A stretch of 64,000 nt of DNA, from NCBI GenBank assembly GCA_965261195.1, contig OZ253455.1, positions 2,914,001-2,978,000 of the forward strand, written 5' to 3'. Position 1 is the first letter of the stretch, and every line of letters begins with the position of its first letter. The notes beneath the pieces are model-generated. The model saw only the letters and a list, made by a program, of their open reading frames with translations, was not told where the DNA came from and searched no databases. The translations under genes were made by a program, and so were the position numbers. Shown one piece after another: positions 50,776 through 59,028 of this stretch. Source of the DNA: Bin87 sp965261195. Lineage in GTDB: Bacteria > Chloroflexota > Dehalococcoidia > Lucifugimonadales > UBA3495.

Positions 50776-51122
50776 GTAATAACAAATTCCGGGTAAGACG
50801 ACAGCTTGGAGTTCACGAACTTAGACAGCACGGATGGTTTCGTTGGAACAATGGATACTTGATTGTCAGCGAGATACTCTCTCACGTCGGCTATCCGCTC
50901 GATCTCATTCAACTGCAACAATACAGCCTCTCGCAGTTCAGACCGCATCTGTTCAAAAGTGTCGGCAAAGGCTGAAGTGCCTAATTCAGTGCAAATGCCC
51001 ACCCACAGCCCCGACTCTTGTTGAAATGTAAAAGTAAGCTCGAAGGTATAATCAGAGAGAACTCCCCGGAATGTTCGGTGCGTAGCCCGGACTGTCTCCT
51101 GTGTAGTATCGGCACCCAACAT
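50772..51122 (-). CDS. hicB: HicB-type antitoxin
   Basis: A 116-residue protein. The HicB-like partial RNase-H fold is seen in FELTFTFQQESGLWVGICTE, then LGTSAFADTFEQMRSELREA followed by VLLQLNEIE. No clear C-terminal RHH or HTH domain follows, and the tail (SKFVNSKLSSYPEFVIT) is short, so autoregulation may differ from the classical pair. It is coupled to hicA by ATGA. Confidence 0.75.
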   Translation of the reverse strand: MLGADTTQETVRATHRTFRGVLSDYTFELTFTFQQESGLWVGICTELGTSAFADTFEQMRSELREAVLLQLNEIERIADVREYLADNQVSIVPTKPSVLSKFVNSKLSSYPEFVIT

Positions 51123-51154
51123 TTCATTGCCTCCTGTCGGTTGCAGTGCGCTGA

Positions 51155-51919
51155 TTATAGCACCCCCACCTCATCCCCCACCCGCACTGTGCCGGGCTTT
51201 TCGACCAGGCCATACACGCCGAAGAACGCTGCCGCCGGATTGGGACGGTAGCCCAGTATCGACCTGACCACCTCGTTATCAGTCTCGCCGGTGTCGGGAT
51301 GCTGGTCAATGATGGCGCAGCGGGGGTCGGGAGCCAGCACGCGTACTATGGCGTCGCCTACGGTGATGGGCCGATTCATCCAGCCGTCTTCCTGGTGGGC
51401 CTCGCAGCCGTCGAGAAGCAGCGTGGGGCGGAACCGGTCGGTGGCCAGGCATTCGTCCCCTGACATCCCCATCTCCGACGACAGCCGCTCCACCGACGCC
51501 CGAGACAGCACCGACACCGGAAACTCGTCGAAAACCTGGCAAGGCAAATCTGACATTATCAGTGCGACGGGCTGCTCGCAAAAATCGCTCAGCGCGGCCA
51601 TCCATTCGCCCATGAGCGCCCGACCGCGCACTCGCCGGCCCCACACGATGGTCCATACCGGGCGGTCCAGCTCGGGCGCACCCTCCAGCGTCGTGCCGCC
51701 CGGGAAGCCAATGGTCAACCGTTCTGCCGCGGCGTCCCAGGACGTCGTCAACTGAGCCAGCTTGCCCACCTGCCGCCGCGTCAGCAGTCGTCCCTGCCCG
51801 TTCACCAGGTAAAACCGACGGTCGTCCTGGATGCCGCCCAGATCCAGGGCAACTTCATCCAGCGACACCAGACCCATAGACTTTACCGGCGCAATGTTTA
51901 TCTCGGCAACGGTAATCAC
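51155..51919 (-). CDS. MOSC-domain protein (MOSC_N plus MOSC)
   Basis: A ~254-residue protein. The N-terminal beta-barrel part contains EINIAPVKSMGLVSLDEVAL and DDRRFYLVNGQGRLLTRRQ. The MOSC part contains SVLSRASVERLS, DRFRPTLLLDG and the conserved cysteine in APDPRCAIIDQHPDTGE. MOSC proteins handle a sulfur or molybdenum-cofactor ligand (as in YiiM, YcbX and mARC), often reducing N-hydroxylated compounds. GTG at 51919 with AGGAG upstream is preferred to ATG at 51940. It may serve the molybdenum hydroxylase, but no direct link is visible. Confidence 0.85.
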   Translation of the reverse strand: MITVAEINIAPVKSMGLVSLDEVALDLGGIQDDRRFYLVNGQGRLLTRRQVGKLAQLTTSWDAAAERLTIGFPGGTTLEGAPELDRPVWTIVWGRRVRGRALMGEWMAALSDFCEQPVALIMSDLPCQVFDEFPVSVLSRASVERLSSEMGMSGDECLATDRFRPTLLLDGCEAHQEDGWMNRPITVGDAIVRVLAPDPRCAIIDQHPDTGETDNEVVRSILGYRPNPAAAFFGVYGLVEKPGTVRVGDEVGVL

Positions 51920-51982
51920 GGTATTTGCTCCTGGTGGCATTGTGTGTAGGGCAACTCATGGATCGCCCCTATCAGATGTGGG

Positions 51983-53437
51983 CTACTCCCAACTCAGAAA
52001 TTCCTGCACCAGCTGGCGCGCCGGGGTGCGGTCGTAAATCTGGTAGAGCAGGGCGGCGTTGCGGGCCGAGTCTCCACCGAAGTACCGCTCGTAGAGCGTC
52101 TGGCGGCCCCCGAACGCGCTGCACGATACGTCCCACGCCAGGCGGAACAACCGGATGCGTTCCTCCGCCGTCGCCGTATCGGTGTCCAGGTAACGCTCGA
52201 TCTCGTCGGCCAGCGGACCGCTCAGGTCGGCCTCGGCCGGCAGCGCCATCAGGCTGCTGGAACCCAGCAGGTGCAGTATCTCGGTCATCCGCGGATACAT
52301 CTGAATCATCTGCTTGCGCGCCACCAGCAGAGGCCGGTAGTCGGGGCAGAAGATTCCCCACTCGTCGATTGACGCCTGGGCCTCCGACGCGGCCAGCAGC
52401 GCCCGCGTAATCTCCAGGTTCTCGATGACCTCGGCGATGAGTTGCTGCGTCTGCGGCAGCTCGCCTGAGCCCAGGATGTCCGCCATCAGCGACGCCAGAC
52501 CAAGCACGAACTCGCACTTGATGACGTTCTTGGTGACCACCTGGTGGCCGGTGTGGGTGTTGCGGTTGGTGCGCTCGCCCCACTGGTTGCACCGGGCCAC
52601 GTCGTTGTAGAGGAACACCCGCTCCCAGGGCACCAGCACGTCATCGAAGAACACGATGGCGTCCATCTCCTCGAATCGGCTGCTGGCGGGATGGTCAAAG
52701 TGGGAACGTCCGGCGTCGAAGGTGTCCCGACACTGGAACTTCAGACCCTCCATGTTGCACGGGATCGAGAACCCGAAGGCGTACTTGCCTTCCTCACCGA
52801 CCGGGACTCGCCGGGTGCGTGCCGGATAGACCGCAATCTCATCGGAAAGCGGCCCCAGCGTCGCCAGCACCCGCGCCCCTCGCACCACGATGCCGTCGGC
52901 ATTCTCGTCCACCACCGACAGCGCAACGTCGGTGCGGTCGTCGAAAGGCGTCTGGCCCACGGCGCGGCTGCGTTGCAGGTTGACCAGCGTATGGGTCATC
53001 ACGATGTCGTTTTCGCGGATGTACTCGTAGTAGTTCAGGATGTTTTGCCCGAAGTCGGGCCGGTTCTGGGCGCAATAATCGGCGCCGGCGGCCATGGACA
53101 TCACCGCCACGTTGAGGAAGTCGGGCGTGCGACCCATCATGCCGCAGGAACCCTTGGCCCAGTTGGTAATCATCTTGCGCCGACGTTGCAGGTCTTCCAG
53201 GTTGCGGGGCATGATGAACGACAGACCCACCGGGTCGCCCGTGGTCGGCGACGGGTAGGTCATCTCGTCGCGCCGATCCGGGTCATGCTGCAGCTCCAGC
53301 AGGCTGGCAACGGTGCGCAAGCCGCCGGCGAAGGCCGGATGCGCCGTAACGTCCTTGACCCGCTCCCCGCCGATGTAAACGTCCGCCGACCGCTCCCGCA
53401 GCCCGGCGATGTATTCTGCGCCCGTTCGTGCTGGCAT
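51983..53437 (-). CDS. HpaB-family FADH2-dependent monooxygenase (4-hydroxyphenylacetate 3-hydroxylase-like)
   Basis: A 484-residue acyl-CoA-dehydrogenase-fold protein with PARTGAEYIAGLRERSADVY, HDPDRRDEMTYPSPTTGDPV, FDDVLVPWERVFLYNDV and GHQVVTKNVIKCEF, all typical of HpaB/4-hydroxybutyryl-CoA dehydratase relatives. The aromatic hydroxylase subgroup lacks the [4Fe-4S] cysteines of the dehydratase; I see no such cysteine set, so monooxygenase is preferred. A separate flavin reductase is not nearby. ATG at 53437 with GGAGAAAG upstream is chosen; the longer frame runs into the inverted-repeat element. Confidence 0.88.
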   Translation of the reverse strand: MPARTGAEYIAGLRERSADVYIGGERVKDVTAHPAFAGGLRTVASLLELQHDPDRRDEMTYPSPTTGDPVGLSFIMPRNLEDLQRRRKMITNWAKGSCGMMGRTPDFLNVAVMSMAAGADYCAQNRPDFGQNILNYYEYIRENDIVMTHTLVNLQRSRAVGQTPFDDRTDVALSVVDENADGIVVRGARVLATLGPLSDEIAVYPARTRRVPVGEEGKYAFGFSIPCNMEGLKFQCRDTFDAGRSHFDHPASSRFEEMDAIVFFDDVLVPWERVFLYNDVARCNQWGERTNRNTHTGHQVVTKNVIKCEFVLGLASLMADILGSGELPQTQQLIAEVIENLEITRALLAASEAQASIDEWGIFCPDYRPLLVARKQMIQMYPRMTEILHLLGSSSLMALPAEADLSGPLADEIERYLDTDTATAEERIRLFRLAWDVSCSAFGGRQTLYERYFGGDSARNAALLYQIYDRTPARQLVQEFLSWE

Positions 53438-53477
53438 AAGGCTTTCTCCATTAACTTTCGTCATTCCCGCAACTTTC

Positions 53478-53553
53478 GTCATTCCCGCACCGGCGGGAAT
53501 CCAGGAGTCTTTGGCGCAATGTACGCTGGATTCCGGCTTGCGCTGGAATGACG
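53478..53553. repeat. GTCATTCCCG inverted-repeat element
   Basis: GTCATTCCCGCACCGGCGGG followed by AATCCA on the left pairs with TGGATTCCGGCTTGCGCTGG followed by AATGAC on the right, about 76 bp in all. An extra half-unit (TTTCGTCATTCCCG) sits at 53455-53470. Elements of this pattern are widespread as short mobile repeats. Confidence 0.75.
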
Positions 53554-53609
53554 GTGAATCCTAATGACCGTGAATCCTGTGGGCGTGGTTTCCCGGTTGG
53601 GTTCGGGGT

Positions 53610-54005
53610 TCAGACGATGACCGCGCTGCCAATTGCCGTCTCGGCGCGGGCGCGGTCATCGGTGGTGAGCGCAACCATGGCGTAACCCTGCTGGCGGTTC
53701 AGGATGTGCATACTCTGGATATTCACCCCGGCCTGTTTCAGACTATCGGCCACTCCGGCCAGCGCGCCCGGTTCGTCCGGCAGCCTGACGACCAGAGCGT
53801 CGTCGTCGCTGACCGCCTTGAATCCGGCCTGGTTCAGCACGTACAGGGCGTGGTCATAGTTGTCCGTTGTCAGGATAACCGCGCCCTGATCGCCTGCCGT
53901 CTCGGTGTTGATTGACTCCATGTTGATACCGGCCTCTGACAGAGCCCTGGCAATGTCGGCGATGATACCCACCTGGTTGTCAACCATGACGATAATTCGG
54001 TTCAT
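53610..54005 (-). CDS. Double ACT-domain protein
   Basis: A 131-residue protein formed of two ACT domains. The first is MNRIIVMVDNQVGIIADIAR then ALSEAGINMESINTETAG. The second is VVRLPDEPGALAGVADSLKQ then AGVNIQSMHILNRQ. Stand-alone ACT pairs bind amino acids and regulate or sense them. AAGGAG lies upstream of the ATG at 54005. It follows the histidine decarboxylase gene on the same strand, so it may sense histidine or a related amino acid; that is inference. Confidence 0.87.
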   Translation of the reverse strand: MNRIIVMVDNQVGIIADIARALSEAGINMESINTETAGDQGAVILTTDNYDHALYVLNQAGFKAVSDDDALVVRLPDEPGALAGVADSLKQAGVNIQSMHILNRQQGYAMVALTTDDRARAETAIGSAVIV

Positions 54006-54065
54006 CGGGATGCTCCTTATCGAGAGGAAAACGACCCTCACCCCGCATCTAGTGCGCGGCAGGCT

Positions 54066-55229
54066 CTAACCTGCTCCCTTCACGGCAGAGGGGACAAGTG
54101 CTCCGGCGCAATCGGCCACCAGCTCGTCAATCATTTGGCGCGTTACGTGTGGCATAGTGATGACGTGGGCGACTTCGCCTTCCGGGGCAATTTGCCACTT
54201 GCGAAAGACTTCCTGCGGGGGCTTGGGGAAAACGACTGTAACCGAGTTCTTATGCCGCCAGGCCGGTATGCCCCGTTCGTTGAACTGTCCCACCGCATAC
54301 TCCGCGGTGTCCAGCATACCGGCGACCAGCTCCCGAAAGCCGTCGTTCCCGTACTGGGCAAAGGCATACCACAGCATCAGGGGCGTCAGGGCGTTGCGGG
54401 AGCCGGACAGCGTAGTGTCCTGCACGCCCACGTACTCGATGGCCCGTCCCACCCGCTCCACGTAGGCCCGTTTGGTCAGCACTACGCCGCAGGGCAGGGG
54501 CGCGCCAATCAGTTTGTGGCCGCTGACCGATATGCTGTCAATGCCCGCGTCGAATCCGTAAGGCTGGGGGTCGGCTACGAAGGGCAGAATCATGCCGCTG
54601 AGCGCGGCGTCGGCGTGGATGTAGGTGTTGGTAACCGCCAGGTCACGCAGGATGCCACGCACCCGGCCGACGTCGTCCACGGCCCCGCGCATCGTCGTAC
54701 CGATATTTGCCATCACCACGGCCGGCACGTCCCGGTTGACTCGTACCATCTCGTACAGGTCGTCGTAATCTATCTCCCCGTTCTCCTGCCGCTTAATCAT
54801 AATGTAACGCGCGTTCAGCACCCGCACGTTTTTCAGCACGCTGTAATGCGTATCCTCGGAGAAGTAGAACATGGCATTGGGGAACAATTCGCGGGCCAGG
54901 TACAGCCCGTACATATTGCCTTCGGTGCCACCGGAGGTAACGTAGCCCCAGGCGTCCGCCGGCGCAATCCGCAGCAGGCCGGCGAAATGGGTGATGACTT
55001 CCCGCTCGATTTCGTGGGTGTTGCTCCAGTAATTGCTATCGTGAAATGGGTCGCCCACGTTGTTGATTGCGTAGCTCAGGAAGGGCCACAAGGCGGAGTA
55101 GTCGAAATTCTGGTTCGTCGGGTAGCCAATCTGACGCTGCTCGGTTGACTGGATACTCCGCAGCAGCCGGTCCAGCCGTTCCTGAACTTCCGGTTGCGGT
55201 ATGACGGTCGCTGCGGGGCCCGGTATCAT
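54066..55229 (-). CDS. hdc: PLP-dependent histidine decarboxylase
   Basis: A 387-residue group II decarboxylase. YWSNTHEIEREVI, the GYVTSGGTEGNMYGLYLARE block, SEDTHYSVLKN, NIGTTMRGAVDD, IHADAALSGMILPF and the PLP lysine in IDSISVSGHKLIG match bacterial PLP-type histidine decarboxylases closely. It converts histidine to histamine and CO2. GGGAGG precedes the ATG at 55229. The last codons run into a CCTCTCC-type repeat, so the C-terminus (SAVKGAG) may be derived from it. A serine or other amino acid as substrate cannot be excluded. Confidence 0.87.
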   Translation of the reverse strand: MIPGPAATVIPQPEVQERLDRLLRSIQSTEQRQIGYPTNQNFDYSALWPFLSYAINNVGDPFHDSNYWSNTHEIEREVITHFAGLLRIAPADAWGYVTSGGTEGNMYGLYLARELFPNAMFYFSEDTHYSVLKNVRVLNARYIMIKRQENGEIDYDDLYEMVRVNRDVPAVVMANIGTTMRGAVDDVGRVRGILRDLAVTNTYIHADAALSGMILPFVADPQPYGFDAGIDSISVSGHKLIGAPLPCGVVLTKRAYVERVGRAIEYVGVQDTTLSGSRNALTPLMLWYAFAQYGNDGFRELVAGMLDTAEYAVGQFNERGIPAWRHKNSVTVVFPKPPQEVFRKWQIAPEGEVAHVITMPHVTRQMIDELVADCAGALVPSAVKGAG

Positions 55230-55351
55230 AGCTTTGATTCCTCCCGTGGTTATCGTGCGGCAGCCGATGGGACGAATTGCTACCGCCGCAAGGGTATGGT
55301 ATATGAGCGAAAACCGCAAACCCGGAGTCGCTTCTCCGCAGGAGCCGCATT

Positions 55352-56164
55352 ATGCCCACCATCCAGCGCGAACACGCCCAGCTGCACTACTACCTCGACG
55401 ACTTCACCGACCCCTGGCGCAGGTCCCCCGACGCCATCGTGCTACAGCATGGGTTCTCCCGCAATGGCAACTTTTGGTACAACTGGCCGCCCCTGCTGGG
55501 CCGCGAGTACCGGGTCATCCGGCCCGACCTGCGCGGCATGGGCGCATCCACCGCCGCCGCCGAGCACTACCAGCCCACCCTGGACGTCCTGATGGACGAC
55601 CTGCTGGCCATACTGGACCACGAGGGCGTCGAGAAGGCCGTCTACGTCGGCGAGTCCTTCGGCGGCATCATGGGGATGCAGTTCGCCCACGACCACCCCG
55701 ACCGCTGCCGGGCGCTGGTGCTTTGCAACTCGCCCTGCCGCCTGTCGCGCCGGGAGAATCAGACCCCAGGCGGCAGCTGGCTGGCGACTATGGAGCAGGG
55801 CGGCATCGGGGCGTGGAGCGCGGCCACCATCAACTTCCGCCTCGATATGCGCCACGCCTCCGAGGGCCTCAAGGACTGGTACATCGCCGAGATGGACAAA
55901 ACCAACCCGGAGTTCGGCCAGGCGCTGCACCGCTACCTGGACAGCCTGGACTTCGGCCCCCACCTGAAGGACATCGCCGTGCCGACTCTGCTGCTCACCG
56001 GCGACGAATCCCCGACCACCAGCATGGAGCAACAGCAGTTCATGGCGGCGGAGATACCGAACAGCCAGCTAACCATCTGGCCCGGGCTGGGCCACGGCGT
56101 GAACGTAATTTACCCGGAGTGGTGCGTGGACCGGATGCGGGAGTTTCTGGGCGCGTTCAGCTAA
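55352..56164 (+). CDS. Alpha/beta-hydrolase
   Basis: A 270-residue alpha/beta-hydrolase_1 protein: IVLQHGFSRNGNFWYNW oxyanion region, RPDLRGMG, the nucleophile in VGESFGGIMGMQFA (serine in GESFG), an acid in LLLTGDESPTT, and the histidine in GLGHGVN. It hydrolyses an ester, lactone or C-C bond of unknown identity. CAGGAG precedes the ATG. Divergent from hdc; its end overlaps the HEPN-TPR gene by four bases tail to tail. Confidence 0.9.
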   Translation: MPTIQREHAQLHYYLDDFTDPWRRSPDAIVLQHGFSRNGNFWYNWPPLLGREYRVIRPDLRGMGASTAAAEHYQPTLDVLMDDLLAILDHEGVEKAVYVGESFGGIMGMQFAHDHPDRCRALVLCNSPCRLSRRENQTPGGSWLATMEQGGIGAWSAATINFRLDMRHASEGLKDWYIAEMDKTNPEFGQALHRYLDSLDFGPHLKDIAVPTLLLTGDESPTTSMEQQQFMAAEIPNSQLTIWPGLGHGVNVIYPEWCVDRMREFLGAFS

Positions 56165-57369
56165 CGGTGACCGCTCGCCGGAGAGGAGAGGTCGGTGAAT
56201 CGGGGCGCTTGCCGCGTATCGTCATCCGTTCGGCCCTCCCACCGGCGGCGGGCAAGTTCCAGGTTCTGCTGGGTGAGAGCGTCGTCGGGATTCAGCCCGA
56301 TGGCGCGTTCAAAATCGTCCAATGCCGGCCCGTACTCCCCCAGACAGAACCGGGCATAGCCGCGGCAGTTGTAGGCGTCGGCATACCCAGGGTTCAGCGC
56401 AATCGCGCGGTTAAAGTCTATGATGGCGCGACTATGGTCGCCCATGTGTCCCCATGCCAGGGCGCGGTGATACCAGGCGTACGCATTGGCGGGGCTGATG
56501 CCGATTGCCAGGTCAAATTCCGCTATTGCCCGGCCAAAGTTTCCCTGGCGGCGACGATCAACGCCCCGGTGGATATAGTCGTTGACCTCATCGTCAGCAA
56601 CGTCATCGACTGCAACGTCCACGGCGACCTCATCGTCAGCAACGTCCACGGCGACATAATCGTCGGCGACATCAACGGCCTCAACATCCTCAACGTCAAC
56701 AACATCCACGGCGACATTATGATGAGCGAGCGGCGCCTGGTCAGCGCCGTGGTGGACGGCAGCCGGTTGCGGAACTTCGTCGTCGTGCAACCCGCCGCCA
56801 CCGGCCACCGTTGGCGCAGCTTCCGGCGAGGCCACTGCCGGCGCCGCTACCGCGCCGGGGAGTTCCGATACGGGCGCCGGGGCAGTGCCAGAGGGGGCCG
56901 GTACGGATGCCGGGGCAGTATCAGTCGAGGCCGCTTTCGGTGGCGGAGCGCCGTAACGCTTCCGACGCAGCCGGTGTTTTGCCCGGTTCACCCGTTCAGC
57001 CTCGTCCGCAGCGGCTACTGCGGTCAGCAGGCGACCCACCGAGTCCAGGGCGCGATCAAGGTCATCATCATTGAAGGATTCCAGATGCGCCCACTGATTG
57101 CGGATTTCGCGGATTTCGGACACCAGACTCCGTTCCGTCTGCCCCAGGCAATCGCGGAATACATCGTTCCAGGCCATGACCATCACCCGCAGCATTACCG
57201 CGACGTCGCCGACAATTTCGCTTACCGCATCGGCGTCGCTCAGCGCGTAGCGTCCATTGGCCACCGCGTCCTGCAGCTGGCCCGTAACGTAAGGCCCCAG
57301 GCCGGCCGCCAGCAGTTTCAGCGCTTCCCCGACCAGGCTGTGATTGTTATAGGACACGGTAGCAGCCAT
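56161..57369 (-). CDS. Swt1-type HEPN domain fused to TPR repeats
   Basis: A ~402-residue protein. The first ~120 residues match the Swt1-family HEPN domain, with the RxxxxH ribonuclease motif RNQWAH at residues 90-95 after the helix SLVSEIREI. A Pro/Ala-rich stretch and then a long Asp/Val-rich low-complexity linker (about residues 245-290) follow. The C-terminus holds about three TPR repeats (YIHRGVDRRRQGNFGRAIAE, AWYHRALAWGHMGDHSRAII, AYNCRGYARFCLGEYGPALD). ATG at 57369 with GCGGAAG upstream is preferred to 57528. HEPN RNases often act in stress or phage defence; the TPR part could be the sensor or partner-binding region. Function is inferred. Confidence 0.75.
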   Translation of the reverse strand: MAATVSYNNHSLVGEALKLLAAGLGPYVTGQLQDAVANGRYALSDADAVSEIVGDVAVMLRVMVMAWNDVFRDCLGQTERSLVSEIREIRNQWAHLESFNDDDLDRALDSVGRLLTAVAAADEAERVNRAKHRLRRKRYGAPPPKAASTDTAPASVPAPSGTAPAPVSELPGAVAAPAVASPEAAPTVAGGGGLHDDEVPQPAAVHHGADQAPLAHHNVAVDVVDVEDVEAVDVADDYVAVDVADDEVAVDVAVDDVADDEVNDYIHRGVDRRRQGNFGRAIAEFDLAIGISPANAYAWYHRALAWGHMGDHSRAIIDFNRAIALNPGYADAYNCRGYARFCLGEYGPALDDFERAIGLNPDDALTQQNLELARRRWEGRTDDDTRQAPRFTDLSSPASGHR

Positions 57370-57590
57370 AAAACTTCCGCAAAGAGCCGGCGCAGCCCCG
57401 CGGAAATCAGGCCGCCGGCCGTGAGCTTTGGAATAATCGCCGCTACCATAGCACAAAAGCCGCCGAACCCCTCTGCGATAAGGCCACGCAATTTCAGCGT
57501 TTTCCCAAAGCCGTCGGCCCGTCGGCAACCCTGACGTAACTGTTCACAGTAGAAGCTAGCATCCAACCCCAGCCCGCTCCCCATAATGTC

Positions 57591-57713
57591 CCCTCTCCCT
57601 CGATGGGAGAGGGCCAGGGTGAGGGTGAACTCCCCGCTCCCTCGACGGCAGAGGGCTAGGGTCAGGGTGAACTCCCCTCTCCCTCGATGGGAGAGGGCTA
57701 AGGGTCAGGGTGA
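57591..57713. repeat. Three tandem copies of a ~42-bp palindromic unit
   Basis: CCCTCTCCCTCGATGGGAGA and GGG-rich tails with CAGGGTGAGGGTGAACT recur three times. The middle copy is the most diverged (GCTCCCTCGACGGCAGAGGG). Single copies of the family occur at 24815-24865 and 62212-62249. Confidence 0.85.
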
Positions 57714-58320
57714 AAAATCCTATCCGCATCCTGTCCATCCTGTCCATCCATGCCAATTACTCCGCACAGCATTGAGCCGTAACACAAATTGGGTACGCCT
57801 GACTGACACCCACCCCTTGACCCCTACGATTGCACCCCTCTAACATCAATCGTGTCAGGCAAATCCACCAGTTCGACCATCCCAGCGGAGCAGGGGCCGA
57901 GTTCTTACGGCCAACCCCGTCAGCAAAAATCACAACACGTCGGGTCTCGGGTGTAGCAGATTCATTCCACTGCGCTGCCGAGCCTGTACAGCGGCGACAG
58001 CCCAGCGCCTCGTCTCGCGCAGTCCTCGTGGCTGCCCACTAACGGCGGAAAAGTAAGCCTAAATACGTTGTGTACCCCGGCCGTACGCTGACCCGGAACT
58101 CGCGCCCCTGCTCCGCACCCACCAACCCACCGCCTGACCACCACCAACCGCATCGCCTGACCACCACCAACCCACCAACCGCGCCGCCTGAACCAAAGGA
58201 GCCGCCATCCCCACCATCCTCCAACCCACTCTCCCGCTCATCCTGAGCGCAACTGCCCAAAATCGTAGAGGCGAATAATCATTCGCCCCCACTTCAACTC
58301 TGCACGGTTACACCCCGACC
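57714..58320. other. Intergenic region without convincing gene
   Basis: About 600 bp. It holds a half-copy of the GCATGGATG repeat in inverse (57718-57753), a proline/threonine-like low-complexity run of CCACCAAC units (58120-58190) and a GCGAATGATTATTCGCCCC palindrome near 58265. Open frames here are compositionally skewed and lack ribosome sites, so I call none. Confidence 0.5.
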
Positions 58321-58908
58321 CTATCCACCAATCCCCAGCTCGGCCTGCATATCGGCTACGGCCTGATTGCGTGTTTTGCGCTGCCACTGCGGGCGATTGT
58401 TGATCGGCTCGTTGATGATTTCCGGGTCTATCTTCAACGCCACGAACACCGGCCCCGGCTGGCTCATAATCTCCTCAATCTGGTTCGCAAAATCTTCCAG
58501 GTTATCGATGGAGTAAGTGGCCGGGTAGCCGCAGCCCTGGGCCACCACGTCGTACTCAACCGCTTCGGCGTTGGGGACGGGCTGCCCGCCGGTGGTGGCG
58601 TAGACGCCGTTGTCCAGCATGAAGTGATACAGGTTCTGCGGAGCCTTCTCCGCGATGGTCGGCAGCGCGCCCATTCCCATCAGCACGTCGCCCTCCGAGT
58701 CGAACAGCACCACGCGCTGGTCGGGTATCGCCAGCGCCAGACCCAGGGCGAAGGATGCGTGCCCGCCCATCGCCGGGTCGCCCAGGGGCAGGTCGCGGTC
58801 GGGTTGGTCGCTCAGCTCCACCCAGTGCCGCCCACCTCTGCCCGGTATCACGATGGCATCGCCGCGTTGCTTGTTGAAAATATCCAGCATTTCCGCCGTC
58901 TTCATCAT
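58321..58908 (-). CDS. TPP-dependent decarboxylase, C-terminal (beta) subunit, sulfopyruvate/phosphonopyruvate decarboxylase-like
   Basis: A 195-residue protein equal to the TPP-binding half of a decarboxylase. GDPAMGGHASFALGLALAIP is followed by VVLFDSEGDVLMGMGALPTI and LDNGVYATTGGQP, the GD...N TPP/Mg motif. This matches the ComE-type subunit of sulfopyruvate decarboxylase and the C-half of phosphonopyruvate decarboxylase. It needs the alpha partner encoded upstream at 59029-59538. ATG at 58908 with GGAAG eight bases upstream is chosen; GTG at 58917 is an alternative. The chemistry is decarboxylation of a 2-oxo acid bearing a sulfonate, phosphonate or similar group. Confidence 0.8.
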   Translation of the reverse strand: MMKTAEMLDIFNKQRGDAIVIPGRGGRHWVELSDQPDRDLPLGDPAMGGHASFALGLALAIPDQRVVLFDSEGDVLMGMGALPTIAEKAPQNLYHFMLDNGVYATTGGQPVPNAEAVEYDVVAQGCGYPATYSIDNLEDFANQIEEIMSQPGPVFVALKIDPEIINEPINNRPQWQRKTRNQAVADMQAELGIGG

Positions 58909-58939
58909 ATCAATCACTTCCTTTTGAAGTTGTTATCTT

Positions 58940-59010
58940 GCATGGATGTACAGGATGTACAGGATAACGTGATATTAAACTCATATCCTGTACATCCTGT
59001 ACATCCATGC
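58940..59010. repeat. GCATGGATG palindromic repeat element between two subunit genes (full copy)
   Basis: GCATGGATGTACAGGATGTA on the left pairs with TACATCCTGTACATCCATGC on the right, an almost perfect 30-bp-arm palindrome of 71 bp. It separates the alpha and beta subunit genes of one enzyme and would form a strong hairpin in their mRNA. Confidence 0.88.
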
Positions 59011-59028
59011 AAATTAATCGATTGTCTT

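Noticed and set aside
53478..53553. Inverted repeat considered as a terminator for the HpaB gene
   Set aside because: It lies upstream of that gene's start on the minus strand, and its sequence matches a widespread mobile repeat pattern.
55201..57534. 777-codon plus-strand frame spanning the hydrolase and HEPN-TPR genes
   Set aside because: It overlaps two supported genes in another frame or strand; the apparent repeats come from the Asp/Val linker coding region.
57591..57713. Three-copy repeat considered as a CRISPR array
   Set aside because: Units are directly adjacent palindromes without unique spacers and there are no cas genes.
58059..58292. Minus-strand frame of 77 codons rich in Trp and Gly
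   Set aside because: It arises from the CCACCAAC low-complexity run and has no ribosome site or homologous look.
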